Part shown: piece after piece, positions 32,986 through 43,486 of the stretch
Layout of the letters: each line of letters starts with the position of its first letter
How positions within the stretch are numbered: the first letter of the stretch is position 1
Origin: Dryococelus australis
Lineage: Eukaryota; Arthropoda; Insecta; Phasmatodea; Phasmatidae
Direction: 5' to 3'
Assembly (NCBI GenBank): GCA_029891345.1
Contig: CM057003.1
Location: 12,440,709 to 12,504,708, forward strand
DNA: 64,000 nt
The notes under the pieces: model-generated
The model's database searches: none
Seen by the model: only the letters and a program-made list of their open reading frames with translations
Told to the model about the DNA's origin: nothing
Position numbers and translations under genes: made by a program

Positions 32986-34500
32986 TGGATCGATTTTTAA
33001 ATGATAAACCGGATAGTTGTCTTACTTTCCAATAGCTATACCAGCGTAGCTGACTACTTGCGTGACCAGCATGACGGCCCGAGAATGGCCGGAGAGACGA
33101 GGGATCCCCGAGACGAGAGCTGGCCGGGCGCCGCTCCATGGCGGAGACTTGATCGCCCGCGCAAGAGACTAACCCCAGCGCTCAGTCGCCAAGTGGGTCA
33201 CTTCGTCATACCGCCGTGAGTCACTCCCGGGACTTTCACGCGCCCCCACGCACTTGTGAGGTGACTGCACACGTGTCAGGGGACCGCGCCAACCCGACTG
33301 CTGTCGTGTGTCCTGTTAGACGTGCCGGCAACGCAATCCAAAAAAATATTCAATACACACACGCGTCTACCGCAATAAGAGAAGTTCTACCATCATTGCT
33401 GAAAACTACGAACAAAACAAATCCCCCCCCCCCCCCCCCGTCTTTGGAAAACAGTTCAGACGTATTATGGATGCCAGTTTTACGTCCTCGATCAAATATT
33501 AACCAAGATAAAACATTTATTGTAGTTTCAATGGACACAATTTTTAAACGTGCTAACGATTTTTACAAGATATCGGTATCAAGTGAAATGCTATGTAAAT
33601 ACTCTCCCCCATACGGAAGGTGAAGATAAAAAAGGAAAATCTTGACTATCACTAAAGTCTTCGAAGTGGCTTATTTCTGCAAAACAATTTGGCGGCGTTT
33701 ACCGTTTCACATATTTAAATCACTTGGCAATTGAGAAATTGAACAAAGGGCATTGAAGGGTAGGGCAGTTTAAAATTCAGAAGCAAGGAAGCACTAAGAC
33801 CTACGTTCGGACGCACATTAAATGTTTCACTACCTCCCAGGGCTGCGCGTTGAACAGTTGTGAATTCTTTCTGTTGATCAGCGTGTAGTCGAATGACTTT
33901 TGCAAGCTCCATAGGTATTCTTTAGCATGTTTTCATATTTCATTCTGAATAAGATTTTTCTTTTTGTTTTGTTTGAAGTACTCGTGTCTAGTGTCAGCAA
34001 GCGCAGCTGTAAAGTACCCACTGTCGTGTGAACTGCATTGAAGCGTCTCAGTTAAACACGTTTTAACAAGAAGCTGCTGAATGCACTCGCAGTCGAGTTG
34101 CAAACCGGGATTACAGTTTCCGAATGACAGGCGCCAGTGTCAGGGGGGGGGGGGTGGCCTGTCTCGACCAACCAGAGCCTTCATGCCGTGTGTGCGTGCT
34201 CTCACGTACCCATCGGTTCCAACATCGGGGCCACTGTGTAACCGGAATGTCCAACATGCCCGGCGATTGAACGATACTTCCACCCTGACTGATAGGAGCC
34301 CACGATGTGGGCTCCTATCAAACCAAGTGAAATACTGATTAATGCATCTCCGGGGGATGGTCTGTGATCTGTGAACTTCCCTCGCTGCGTTGATTTGACT
34401 GATGCTCCGCACACATGGATGAACCATTAATGCACTCTGGTGGACGATTTAAACGTTACAGATCACTGCAAGTCTACTGTCATGCACACGCAGCCAGCCA
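32986..34500. other. Intergenic, CpG-richer in places
   Basis: 33.07-33.20 kb has S1-like fragments (GGGATCCCCGAGACGAGAG). C17 and G12 homopolymers lie near 33.43 and 34.14 kb. A perfect short palindrome with TAGGAGCCCACGATGTGGGC is at 34.29-34.32 kb. No gene recognised. Confidence 0.4.
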
Positions 34501-34540
34501 CAAGCACCTAAGAATACAGAGATGAAACTAATCCAGCCGC

Positions 34541-34850
34541 ACTAGCCAGCCGCACGCCCGAAAGCCGTTCGCCAGTCAGTACCTAGCAACTTACTTGCCA
34601 GCCCGCAGCACTACCAATAGGGAACCTTTCGCAGCACGTTGCAGCCAATCACACACAAGACTCGTTCTCAGAGCCTCGCGCAGTCAGTCAACGAATTAGT
34701 ACGCTCGAATCAAAGAAACTGCTACGCCATTTCGTTTCTGTGTACTACACTACTCTGTGACCTAGCGATGGTATTCGTGGGTGACAAATTACCTGCGCCC
34801 AATTTAGACCATTACTTCTGGTCGCTCAATTTTTTTGTCAATTAGTGTAC
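34541..34850 (+). mobile_element. Repeat family E, uninterrupted at the CTTGCCAG site
   Basis: Matches 50.87-52.05 kb and, inverted, 41.82-42.04 kb. Contains ACTTACTTGCCAG (CTTGCCAG at 34594-34601), then CCAATAGG and GCAGCCAATCA. This copy shows the target as it was before the double insertion at 50.98-51.87 kb. Confidence 0.7.
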
Positions 34851-34997
34851 ATCGGTTCGGCCACGAGCGCGATGCCTCATCGATAGTGGTCAAAGGGATG
34901 TAGCTAAAAGGAAGTGATCGACTGCCCCACACACACATACGTCACAATCACTGTCGATACGCCAGGTGATCCGTCAACCTTTAGTTCTCGCGGTGGC

Positions 34998-35038
<41 letters not shown>

Positions 35039-36014
35039 CATTACCATCACAAAAGAAAACCCGCATCCGGTTCATCGACGCTTTCGAGCGGCTCGAGGAA
35101 CTTCCGCTGTTTCCGATTTCAACGGAGTGCACACAAGAGGACCACGTCGCTCACTTACTAACAGGACCGTAACGTCTATCAGATTTATTCTTAACCGTTT
35201 GAGCATTGTCCTGAAGTAAGTTAACTGGACTGTGTTTATAACTTACTCGAGTGAAACCAGTTGTTAATGGCATATGCATTAAAAATACTATGTATAAAAA
35301 ACTGAAATACCCATATATTATCTATCAACGTGAGAAGATTGTTTTTCTTTTCGATAAAATCCGTTTCAGAATTACATTTAATGCTATTCTTATAATTACA
35401 GCTAATTTTGTATTAAGTATATTTTAATTTAAAGTGAAAGTTTTAGGAATTGTTTAAAAATTACCTTTCTTTTAGGTTTTTTTAATTTTAAGTTTTACAA
35501 GACTAATTATTGTTTTATTATATAACTAGTGACGATTCTATTTCGTTTTCTAAGTGTTTATTTGTGGCTTGAGGGAGTAAATAATTAATATATTTTTAAG
35601 GATGATTTGAGAAATGACTGTGTTGTAATAGCAGCAAAATTTAGGTGGGGAAAAAAGTTACAGTAACGACAGAAAACTCAGTTTTACTTCCAGCACTTAA
35701 GCACTTCATCATTGAAACTTGGTGGTTACGTGTCTGTAAATACCGACGATTCGTAAATTACATCTGTAATTTCCTGTTCTTGAAAGTGAGCAAACTTTCA
35801 TTCGCAACATTCGTTCATTTACATATCACGTCGGAGATCATAGCTTTCACGGTTTCGCGTGCTGAAAGAGGACACCTGTTCACAATCATACGACAGAAGA
35901 ATTGGCAACGTAATGCTGTTAGAAGTAGCCAACCAGCCAAACAGAAGTTTTTAATAGTGCAGTCATTTTTTAACTCACACACACCCTATATATATACACA
36001 CACATACATATATA
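34851..36014. other. Intergenic with (AG)n tract
   Basis: (AG)17 at 35001-35034. The rest is AT-rich with a TATATATACACACACATACATATA stretch before the next element. No gene recognised. Confidence 0.45.
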
Positions 36015-36888
36015 GGGTGTGTTCCGCGATTCAACCGACACATACTTCGGCAGCGTGTTATACAGATAATTGGCAACAAAAAATGTCGTATACACAAGTA
36101 GGCTATGCAGCCGTATTTCAGAGTTACAGAGACGTGAATGCAATAAAAACACAAATTGGATTTGCTGAATATCTTTAATGCAAATTAATACATTCATGTT
36201 GTGAGCCCCATACAAGCTGTTCAAAATGTGCCCACTCTGACTGCAAGCAGGCTGCTAGTGTGGCTGGCGTGGCCAGTCTTTGTTAGTGTGTCAAGGCGAG
36301 TGGTTGTGCAACAATGCCAGGAATGTTTACACGTGCGGAGTACGCAGACATGGAGTTCGTTTACGGATACTGTGACGGAAATGTGCGTGGTGCAGCAGCT
36401 GAGTATCCGCGCAGGCGGAGTGGAGCAGTTAGGCCTGCACCATGGCCTACGCGCTCTCCAGACCTCTCCCCGTTGGACTTTTTCTTCTGGGGCTGCCTGA
36501 AGAGTAGGGTTTATAGCGAAAGGCGATCAGGCAAATGAAACCAGTTGCTACAGGTGATATCCGACGCCACTAATCAACTCAGAAATCAACTTTTAGGCAT
36601 GCAGTGGCACCACGCTACGCCATTGTAGGCTGCAACGTAGCGCAGCCTGCATACGGTCAGATGGTGCACATTTTGAACAGTTCGTGTTAGATATTCAACA
36701 TGAAAGTAGTCAGTTGCATTAAAGACATTCAGTAATTCCAATTTGTGTTTTTATTGCATTCACGTTCCTGTAACTCTGAAATGGTGCTGCATAGCCATAG
36801 CCTAATTGTGTTTATGACGTTTTTTGTTGCCAATTATATGTATATAACACGCTGGCGAAGTATGTTGGTTGAATCGTGGAACATTCTG
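36015..36888 (+). mobile_element. Deletion derivative of a Tc1/mariner-type transposon
   Basis: TA-flanked, with long TIRs of about 170 bp (36015-36184 and 36715-36888): GTTCCGCGATTCAACCGACA and the inverted GTTCCACGATTCAACCAACA. Between them lies a residual transposase frame. 874 bp in total. Confidence 0.85.
36314..36538 (+). pseudogene. Internally deleted transposase (N-terminal domain fused to DDE C-terminus)
   Basis: Starts MPGMFTRAEYADMEFVYG, the N-terminal helical domain (DUF4817-type) often found on Tc1/mariner-like transposases. After about 35 residues it jumps to TRSPDLSPLDFFFWGCLKS, the final catalytic-D block of a DDE domain (normally ~200 residues later). The first two acids and the core are deleted. 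Further 3', GAHFEQ-like remains of the usual C-terminus appear at about 36.67 kb. Non-functional. Confidence 0.8.
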
Positions 36889-36947
36889 TATATATCTGTG
36901 TGTGTGTTGTGTGTATTATGTTAGCTCAAAGGAAAATCGAAATCATA

Positions 36948-37187
36948 GAGATGGTGATTTATCGCGGAGTTTTCTTTCCTTATTGGCTGCCATGCGTGTA
37001 TGAAGATGCTGTCCTTTTACTGGATCACTGAGGATTCTGATACTAAGGCAAAACGTCCGTGGTTGGTTTGCAAACAACTTAGCCGAGTCCAAACCTTGTT
37101 CATCCAATCATGAGATAAAAAACTTGCTAGCTTATTGTAGATGATACGTTGGCTCAAAAAAAATGTTTCGCGATTTTCAACCATCTC
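36948..37187. mobile_element. MITE family F
   Basis: TA|GAGATGGTGATTTATCGCGG and CGCGATTTTCAACCATCTC|TA. 240 bp. Interior matches 29628-29915. Confidence 0.88.
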
Positions 37188-38309
37188 TACGAATGCACCA
37201 TTCATTCGGCCTTAGCCTTGGGTGAGTAGAAAGTTAGTTCTTTGAATGACTTTGGGTGCTTCCTACTTCACGTAACGCAATTGTCCATGAGTTGGGGTAA
37301 TTTAGGACACTTTATCTTGCCTGAGTCACCGTTGGCCCCAATTCAACTTCCGACTTCTTGTGAAGTTGTGAAATGGGTAACGCCTGGAATGGGCGCTGTG
37401 GAGGCCAATAAACTTCTCAGTATTGCTAATGGTCTTCGAGATGGCAGCAACCTGAATAAATATTCTTTATTAAAGCCTGTTCACGGTAAAAACAAGCACT
37501 TTTAAATTCAACATCTAAAAAAAAATTACTGCCCATGGCTTCTAGTTACGCCACTCATTCTTCAGGGCACATTGTTGGCCTCTCTTTATATGCAGACTGT
37601 CATGGTGACGTTAGCAGTTACAGAATATTATTTCGTCTCTTTAAGATAGTTCTTTGTAACCAGGCACAGCAACTCGAATAGACAAAACGTATCCTTGCCG
37701 TAAATATCCGAAAGCGAGGTTCTACGGACTTACAACTTCAGCATTTGAAAAAATGTTGCATATTTATTTAGATTATTTACTTCCTGAGCATCACTTAACT
37801 ATACAATAAACGATCGTGTAGTTTTTCTGTTTGGATATTATATAAAAATGTGCTTGGTTACATATATTCATTTCGATGGTGGCAGAACTGTATTCCTTGT
37901 TTATGTAACTTCCATGTCTGTTATTCCATTCCACGTGTATTATCATGTGTGTTCACGTGAGCCTGTTTATAAAGTAATGTTTCATCTTCATGATTATGAT
38001 TCTTATTTTCTCAAATGCATTTGTGATACGAAATACCTGCGAATAAACGACGCAATAAATAATTTTGCTCAGAAAGCATAGGCCAATATTAAAATAAAAA
38101 TAAAATACAGACTGGCGACGTCGTGTGCTTTGTCTGCCAACATAACAAAGTGAACCTGTGGAGTTAACTCAGTGCTCTAACGTTGGTAGTGCCCTCGCAC
38201 TTACTTCGGAAAATAAATAAATAAAATAAGGTCCTCACGTTATGTCGTTGAGTTGCAACTCTTTACTTGCGTGCTTCTTGGCTGTAACTGTTTTTATTTC
38301 AAGACAGAA
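37188..38309. other. Intergenic with a truncated family A MITE
   Basis: GCCTGTTCACGGTAAAAACA at 37475 is a family A left end followed by about 150 bp of weak homology; no right end. Nothing else recognised. Confidence 0.45.
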
Positions 38310-38657
38310 AAAATTACCATGTATGGTATAGGTGCGTAATTGGACAGCAGGCAAGCTCGAAACAAACAGCAGATAACCACGTGTAACGACTTCGAAGCTC
38401 ATCGCAGTATTTCCCGGTTAGTATTATAGAAGTAAAGAGAACCAGTGAAGTTCTCACTTTGGGCAAAAACTAAGTAAGACGTAAAAATTACCATGTATGG
38501 TATAGGTGCGTAATTGGACAGCAGGCAAGCTCGAAACAAACAGCAGATAACCACGTGTAACGACTTCGAACCTCATCGCAGTATTTCCCGGTTAGTATTA
38601 TAGAAGTAAAGAGAACCAGTGAAGTTCTCACTTTGGGCAAAAACTAAGTAAGACGTA
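38310..38657. repeat. 174-bp tandem duplication
   Basis: Two adjacent copies (38310-38483, 38484-38657) from ATTACCATGTATGG to AGTAAGACGTAAAAA. I see one substitution (CGAAGCTC / CGAACCTC). Not part of any repeat family I see. Confidence 0.92.
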
Positions 38658-38795
38658 AAAATTTTACTGTAGTAAGAATGGGCAATAAGACCGTTAGGTC
38701 CTTCTGAAAATGTATGTTACAAAAAAGTGTTAAATATCTTTAAAAGTGTTATCAGGAAAGTTATATATAAAAATTTTAATCGATGTACGTAGGTA

Positions 38796-39028
38796 CGTAA
38801 TTTGGCTTAACGTCTCGTCGACAGCGAGGTCATTAGGGATGGTGCAATTTCCGCAGGTAGGGTGATGGGGAAGAATTGATAATGAGTCGGGACCCATCCC
38901 AGCATTCGCCTGGAGTGATTTCGGATGACCACGGAAGGTCTAAATAAGGATGGCCGGACTGGGAATCGAACCCGGGTCCTCCCGAATGCAAGTCCAGTGT
39001 GTTACCACTGAGCCACCTTGCCCGGTTT
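38796..39028 (-). mobile_element. tRNA-derived SINE, family S2
   Basis: Contains GGACCCATCCCAGCATTCGC and GGGAATCGAACCCGGGTCCT; in the minus orientation the B box is GGGTTCGATTCCC and the head resembles CCGGGCAAGGTGGCTCAGTGG. This SINE type is, to my knowledge, common in polyneopteran insects. Confidence 0.85.
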
Positions 39029-39210
39029 GCCTTTCGTAATTCGCATAGTTAACTAAAAGTGTGACAGCAGACACTATGTAGTAACAGATAATAATGATAA
39101 CAATTCAACAAACAGACTGGGGTTGAAGAACAGAGCCGAGATATTTGCCGAAAGTATTCCCTGTTACATATACTTCCATATCGCATGGAGACAGTTACAA
39201 GTAGTTTATA

Positions 39211-39410
39211 GGTTGTTCACGGTGAAGTGAGAACTTTTCGAAGCACTCTCATTTGGAGTAATATTCAATGAATATATGTTATTGTAGTTTTAGACGTCAA
39301 ATTTCAGTCGGGTGAAAAAAAATATATACACTGCGGGTATTACTTACTTGGCAATAACTATTTTAAAAAGTGGTGGGAGGATAAAAATGGCTGATATCAA
39401 AAAATTAACC
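39211..39410. mobile_element. MITE family A, short form, cut by a SINE
   Basis: TA|GGTTGTTCACGGTGAAGTGA, interior matching 43253-43486. The expected right TIR is missing, replaced by the S1 SINE at 39411. Confidence 0.75.
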
Positions 39411-39598
39411 GGGGAGATTTGGGCGGCTCTTAAAATCGAGGCACCGGAATGCAAGGGGGGGAGGAACCGGAGATCCCAGAGAAAACCCACCGACCAGCGA
39501 TTGCACGATTCCGACATGCGAAAATCCGGGAGTGATCCAGCAGGGAATCGAACCCGGTGTGAGGCAAGTAGTCGGGATCACTGCACCACAGCGGCCCC
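39411..39598 (-). mobile_element. SINE family S1
   Basis: GGGAATCGAACCCGGTGTGA (B box on minus) and TGGGCGGCTCTTAAAATCGA (3' body). Shorter than the 47.73-kb copy by an internal deletion. Confidence 0.8.
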
Positions 39599-39964
39599 AG
39601 GTTATTTGTCGTTAGAACTTTCAGTATCATAAAGATACTCGTAGTATCTTTAAGCAAGCTGAAGTTAGAGAGAAAGGTTCCTGGCCATGCTCATACGACT
39701 TGCTCTCGGAGGTCGTTTACCTGCCTCGTTCTGAAGCGAAGCACGAAGAGGCGACAAGACGGGTGCACATGCTCGCCGGAGCGGCAGTGGGTAGCTCGCC
39801 ATTCTCAACGTAGAAGCACGGAGTAAATACATATACAGAGACGAAATGGTGTCGCGCTTCCCTAGACGTGGGTGTACCCATCCTCTGATTGGTTGTGCGA
39901 GGGTCCGTGAACGGGCGTTGTGTCTGACAGGCTACCTCGGGCTGCGCAAAGTTCCCTATTTATA
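39599..39964. other. Family E fragment and flanks
   Basis: CTGATTGGTTGTGCGAGGGT and GTGAACGGGCGTTGTGTCTG (about 39.88-39.93 kb) match 41.90-41.93 kb. The left part is unassigned. Confidence 0.5.
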
Positions 39965-40270
39965 GGGTTAGGAAAATGTCGCGAATTCATTTCGGGACAA
40001 GATAGACGTCAAACAGTCAAACACGTATATACTGAAGTCACCTTCGCAATTGGATCAAAGTTTATTAGAACCGCCCTGCAGGCAATACAGTAATTGGCAC
40101 ACACTCAACGCGCGACTTCATTGGCTGAAAACGGGCCAGTAATAAACGCCGCAGAGGACAGTAGGCGTGACCAGCGTATCCAGGGCCAATAGGACGAAGG
40201 TAAGTAGAAATACAGAGGACAACGCAATAGATATTGCTGTAGTGGGAGTATAGGCAGCTCACTTCAGTCT
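39965..40270. mobile_element. MITE family B, long form, right end degraded
   Basis: TA|GGGTTAGGAAAATGTCGCGA, then CAAGATAGACGTCAAAC and GCAATTGGATCAAAGTTTAT as at 48612. The right TIR is not recognisable. Confidence 0.7.
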
Positions 40271-40311
40271 TGTACTCAGTGCCTGTAAATTTGTGCCGTC
40301 CTCAAATGGTT

Positions 40312-40616
40312 GTTATAACCTCGAGTATTCTGGGAATTCATTCTGTGGCAAGGTAGACTTGAAACACTTGTCCGTTTCTCCTACTATTGTTATTCGAAGG
40401 CAATTGTTTAAACACGCTTCGTTTAAATGCGAGTTTGTGGTAAACAGGAAGTAGCAGGTGAGTATTACGACAGAGCTGTAAACGGTACTTTATAGAAGGC
40501 CTCACTTGATCTCAGCAACACTAATCATACGGTAGTGTTTCAGGTGTATATAGGACTGTGTAGTCTATCCTGCTGTCTGATCAATCCGCGAACTACTCAC
40601 GGCTCTACTCAATATA
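40312..40616. mobile_element. Family B-related element, diverged
   Basis: TTCTGGGAATTCATTCTGTG and GGTAGACTTGAAACAC at the left and TCCGCGAACTACTCACGGCT at the right are family B-like. Ends imprecise. Confidence 0.45.
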
Positions 40617-41066
40617 AAGTAGTACACACACTACCGAAATAGATAGAGAAGAACTATTTATATTGCATATGAAACAGCAATGAATATATTTTGTAACAAC
40701 GTAAAATATTTAGCTCAAATTTAATTACTAAAATTTTTAAAAATTAATAATTTTTACGATTTTATTTTTAAACAAAGTTTAAGGTTATTTCCACTCTGGA
40801 TACTTCGGTTTTTGTTTTCGTCGTCCGTGTTGTAATTTTTAAGTTTATTTTTATTATACTTTTGGTTCTGATGTATTTTATTTCATAAATATACAACTGT
40901 GTTAGGCTTCTAGTTACAGCTACATCCACATATATAGCCTACTGCGGTGATTTTCTCCCAGTTGTCAAGAGGTTTTTGTCGTGAATCCCCCATGACTCGA
41001 AAACACGTGGCACCCTCGCGCAGAAGAGGACGGCCAATGGAACGAAAGCGGTGCCGCAGCGATGCG
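40617..41066. other. Intergenic, nothing recognised
   Basis: AT-rich to 40.9 kb, then mixed. Confidence 0.5.
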
Positions 41067-41210
41067 CTTAAGGTCTGTCGGGGTAAAATCATTGCACGCT
41101 ACACGTTCCAGCGTGCAAATATCTAGAGCTGGAAACCACTTAAGGTCTGTCGGGGTAAAATCATTGCGCGCTACACGTTCCAGCGTGCAAATATCTAGAG
41201 CTGGAAACCA
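41067..41210. repeat. 72-bp tandem duplication
   Basis: CTTAAGGTCTGTCGGGGTAA at 41067 and 41139, and CTTAAG again at 41211. Copies differ by about one base (TTGCACGC / TTGCGCGC). Each unit contains an inverted GCACGCT...AGCGTGC pair. Confidence 0.92.
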
Positions 41211-41816
41211 CTTAAGAGTATTTCTGGACGATAGCGGCATCGAACACCCGTAATATCATGGCCGTGCTCGAATCGGTTATTATGGCTCATAGAATTCAAT
41301 TAGAATACTATCGGCAATTACTTGTTATAGGAATAAACATAGGTACGTTAAAATCTAAAACATTGAAAAACAAATTTAAGGAATTCCTACGCCTAAAACA
41401 AATATAACTTTTTTCTTTAACAATCATGCCCGAAATGCCTCAAATGTCATTACACTAAAAATTACAATATATCAAAATAATTTTCAAGGAAACCATTATT
41501 TTAATTAATGCAAACAACTTTCCATTATTCCTTTCTATATAAAACATTTATGGTGATCACTTAACATAATTATTTACTCCAAAACAAGTCACATAAGCAT
41601 TCGCATCGTATTTTAGATGAATACCAATATTACATATACATTTGCTTATATATTTTAATTGACAAGCTATATGATGGAGATCATAAGGATTTTGCATAAG
41701 GTAAATACGTCATTTTGTAAATTTGGTTCGACTACAAAAAAACTAAGTACTAGATCAAGTAAGTCGTCTTTTAATATGCGAAATTCCGTCACGCGACTAT
41801 TTTAAGGAACTCCACC
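41211..41816. other. Intergenic, AT-rich
   Basis: Nothing recognised. Confidence 0.5.
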
Positions 41817-42044
41817 AGTTCGAAAACGACCAATGGCCACAGAGTAGATAAGTACACAGAGTCTAAATACTATGCTGTAGGAGTACCACTCTCTGATTGG
41901 CTACGCGGGGCTTCGTGAACGGGCCTTGTGTCTGATTGGCTACTGCATGCTCCGAAAGGTTTGCTAAGCTGGCGAGTAGGTTACCAGGTGCTGATAGGCT
42001 AAGATTTCCGCCATTTTGCCGGCCAGTGCCACAGCGATGCTGGC
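41817..42044 (-). mobile_element. Repeat family E
   Basis: Reverse-oriented copy of 34541-34850. CTGATTGGCTACGCGGGGCT and several ATTGG motifs. An uninterrupted TGGCGAGTAGG marks the CTTGCCAG-equivalent site. Confidence 0.65.
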
Positions 42045-42450
42045 GTGCGAGACTGTATTTTGCGATATAGTCTATTTGCGGTTTCTTCACACTTTTTTAA
42101 TCAAACCTTTGAAAAATCACCCTATGTATAACGTGTTTAGTTATTTCCTAAATATGCCCTGTATCACAAGCGTTTTATACTCCTGTTAACCTAAAAGTAG
42201 GTAGCTTATTTTTCGTCAAATATTTCATTAATAATAAATATAAATGAAAACAGTGAGAAAACGCGAGTGTCGATAGCGCTTAGTAAGAGAGAGTTCTTAC
42301 GCAAAATATTATACAACTGAGTGCGCAAGAATTCGGTGCACTGTCCCTTCGGTGTAATTGTCTAGACTTTGTTAAGCTTAGTTAGCATGAGGCGGGGGAA
42401 TATCTTGAAACTAGAATTTCAGCAGGACTTCAGGAAAGTGTGAAGTAACG
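42045..42450 (+). repeat. Family C repeat
   Basis: TAATCAAACCTTTGAAAAAT, ATGTATAACGTGTTTAG and GTGCACTGTCCCTTCGGTG match 63.56-63.95 kb. Non-coding; class unknown. Confidence 0.75.
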
Positions 42451-42544
42451 TTCGAGCGGTATTTTTGAGCCCTGTAATATTTTTGAGTTTGCAGATTTCT
42501 CATCGCATGCTTTTTTTTTTTTGCTCGCCGGACTTCAGAATAAA

Positions 42545-42990
42545 ACTGATATAATCCATTCACGGTTACTTCCGACTTTTCTGAAGCCCTGCTAAACTGT
42601 TACTTCCAGGATAATCCTCCGCACCATGCAAACAAAGCTTAACCGAGTCTAGAAAATTACACCAAAGGGACAACGCACCGTATTCATGCGCACTCAGTGT
42701 AATAATGTGTTTCATAAGAACTATTTCTTTCTAGACATTACCAATACACATATTTGCCTCTTTTTTAATTCATTTCAATCATAAATGAAATGTTATTTAT
42801 ATATAAAATAAAAGTAGAAGTGTAATTTAAATATAAAAAATACACGTACTTTTATGTTAACATAAGTATAAAACCTTGCGATACAAGGCATATTTAGGAA
42901 AGAACCAATTACATTACACATGGAATCATTTTTAAAGGTTTGATTCATAAAGTGTGGAGAAAACGCGAATCGACTATTTTGAGTATATGA
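42545..42990 (-). repeat. Family C repeat, inverted partner
   Basis: Reverse complement matches 42045-42450 along its length (CACGGTTACTTCCGAC ... AGGTTTGATTCATAAAGTGT). Spaced about 95 bp from its partner. Confidence 0.78.
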
Positions 42991-43252
42991 ATTATGGAAC
43001 TTTACAATCCGGGGGATCTATATGATTTCCCATATGACATACGAGCAACCGAATTGAAAATAGTTAATACGAGGTAGGAAAGCAAACGCCGCACTCCTGC
43101 CCTTTCATGTTGGTGCGGATGTAATAGTCGGGTAAACAAATGATGGACAAGGCCGTGCAATAATGACTGCCGAGATTAGTTAGTCACTGGAAGTGCTGTC
43201 CTTCACCTCAGTGAAAAACACTCTCTCGTCATTTCCAGTCCTGCTTCATATA

Positions 43253-43486
43253 GGCTACTCACGATAAACTGAGCACTTTTGAAAGCCCTCTCATTTGGAA
43301 TAACATTCGATAAATATATTTTATTGCAGCCTTAGGCGTTAATTTTCGAGTGCGTTTGAATATACACACTACGTTTATTTACTTACATGATAATATTTAT
43401 TTAAAATGGTGGTTTAAGGATTAAAAAATGGCTGTAAGGAAAAAGTAACTAGGGTCTCAAAAGTGCTCACTTTACCGTGAACAGCC
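43253..43486. mobile_element. MITE family A, short form, intact TSD
   Basis: TA|GGCTACTCACGATAAACTGA ... TCACTTTACCGTGAACAGCC|TA. 234 bp. The cleanest short-form copy. Confidence 0.92.

Noticed and set aside
35645-36178. 177-codon plus frame from a non-AT-rich start
   Set aside because: It runs into the TIR of the transposon at 36015 and has no recognisable domain.
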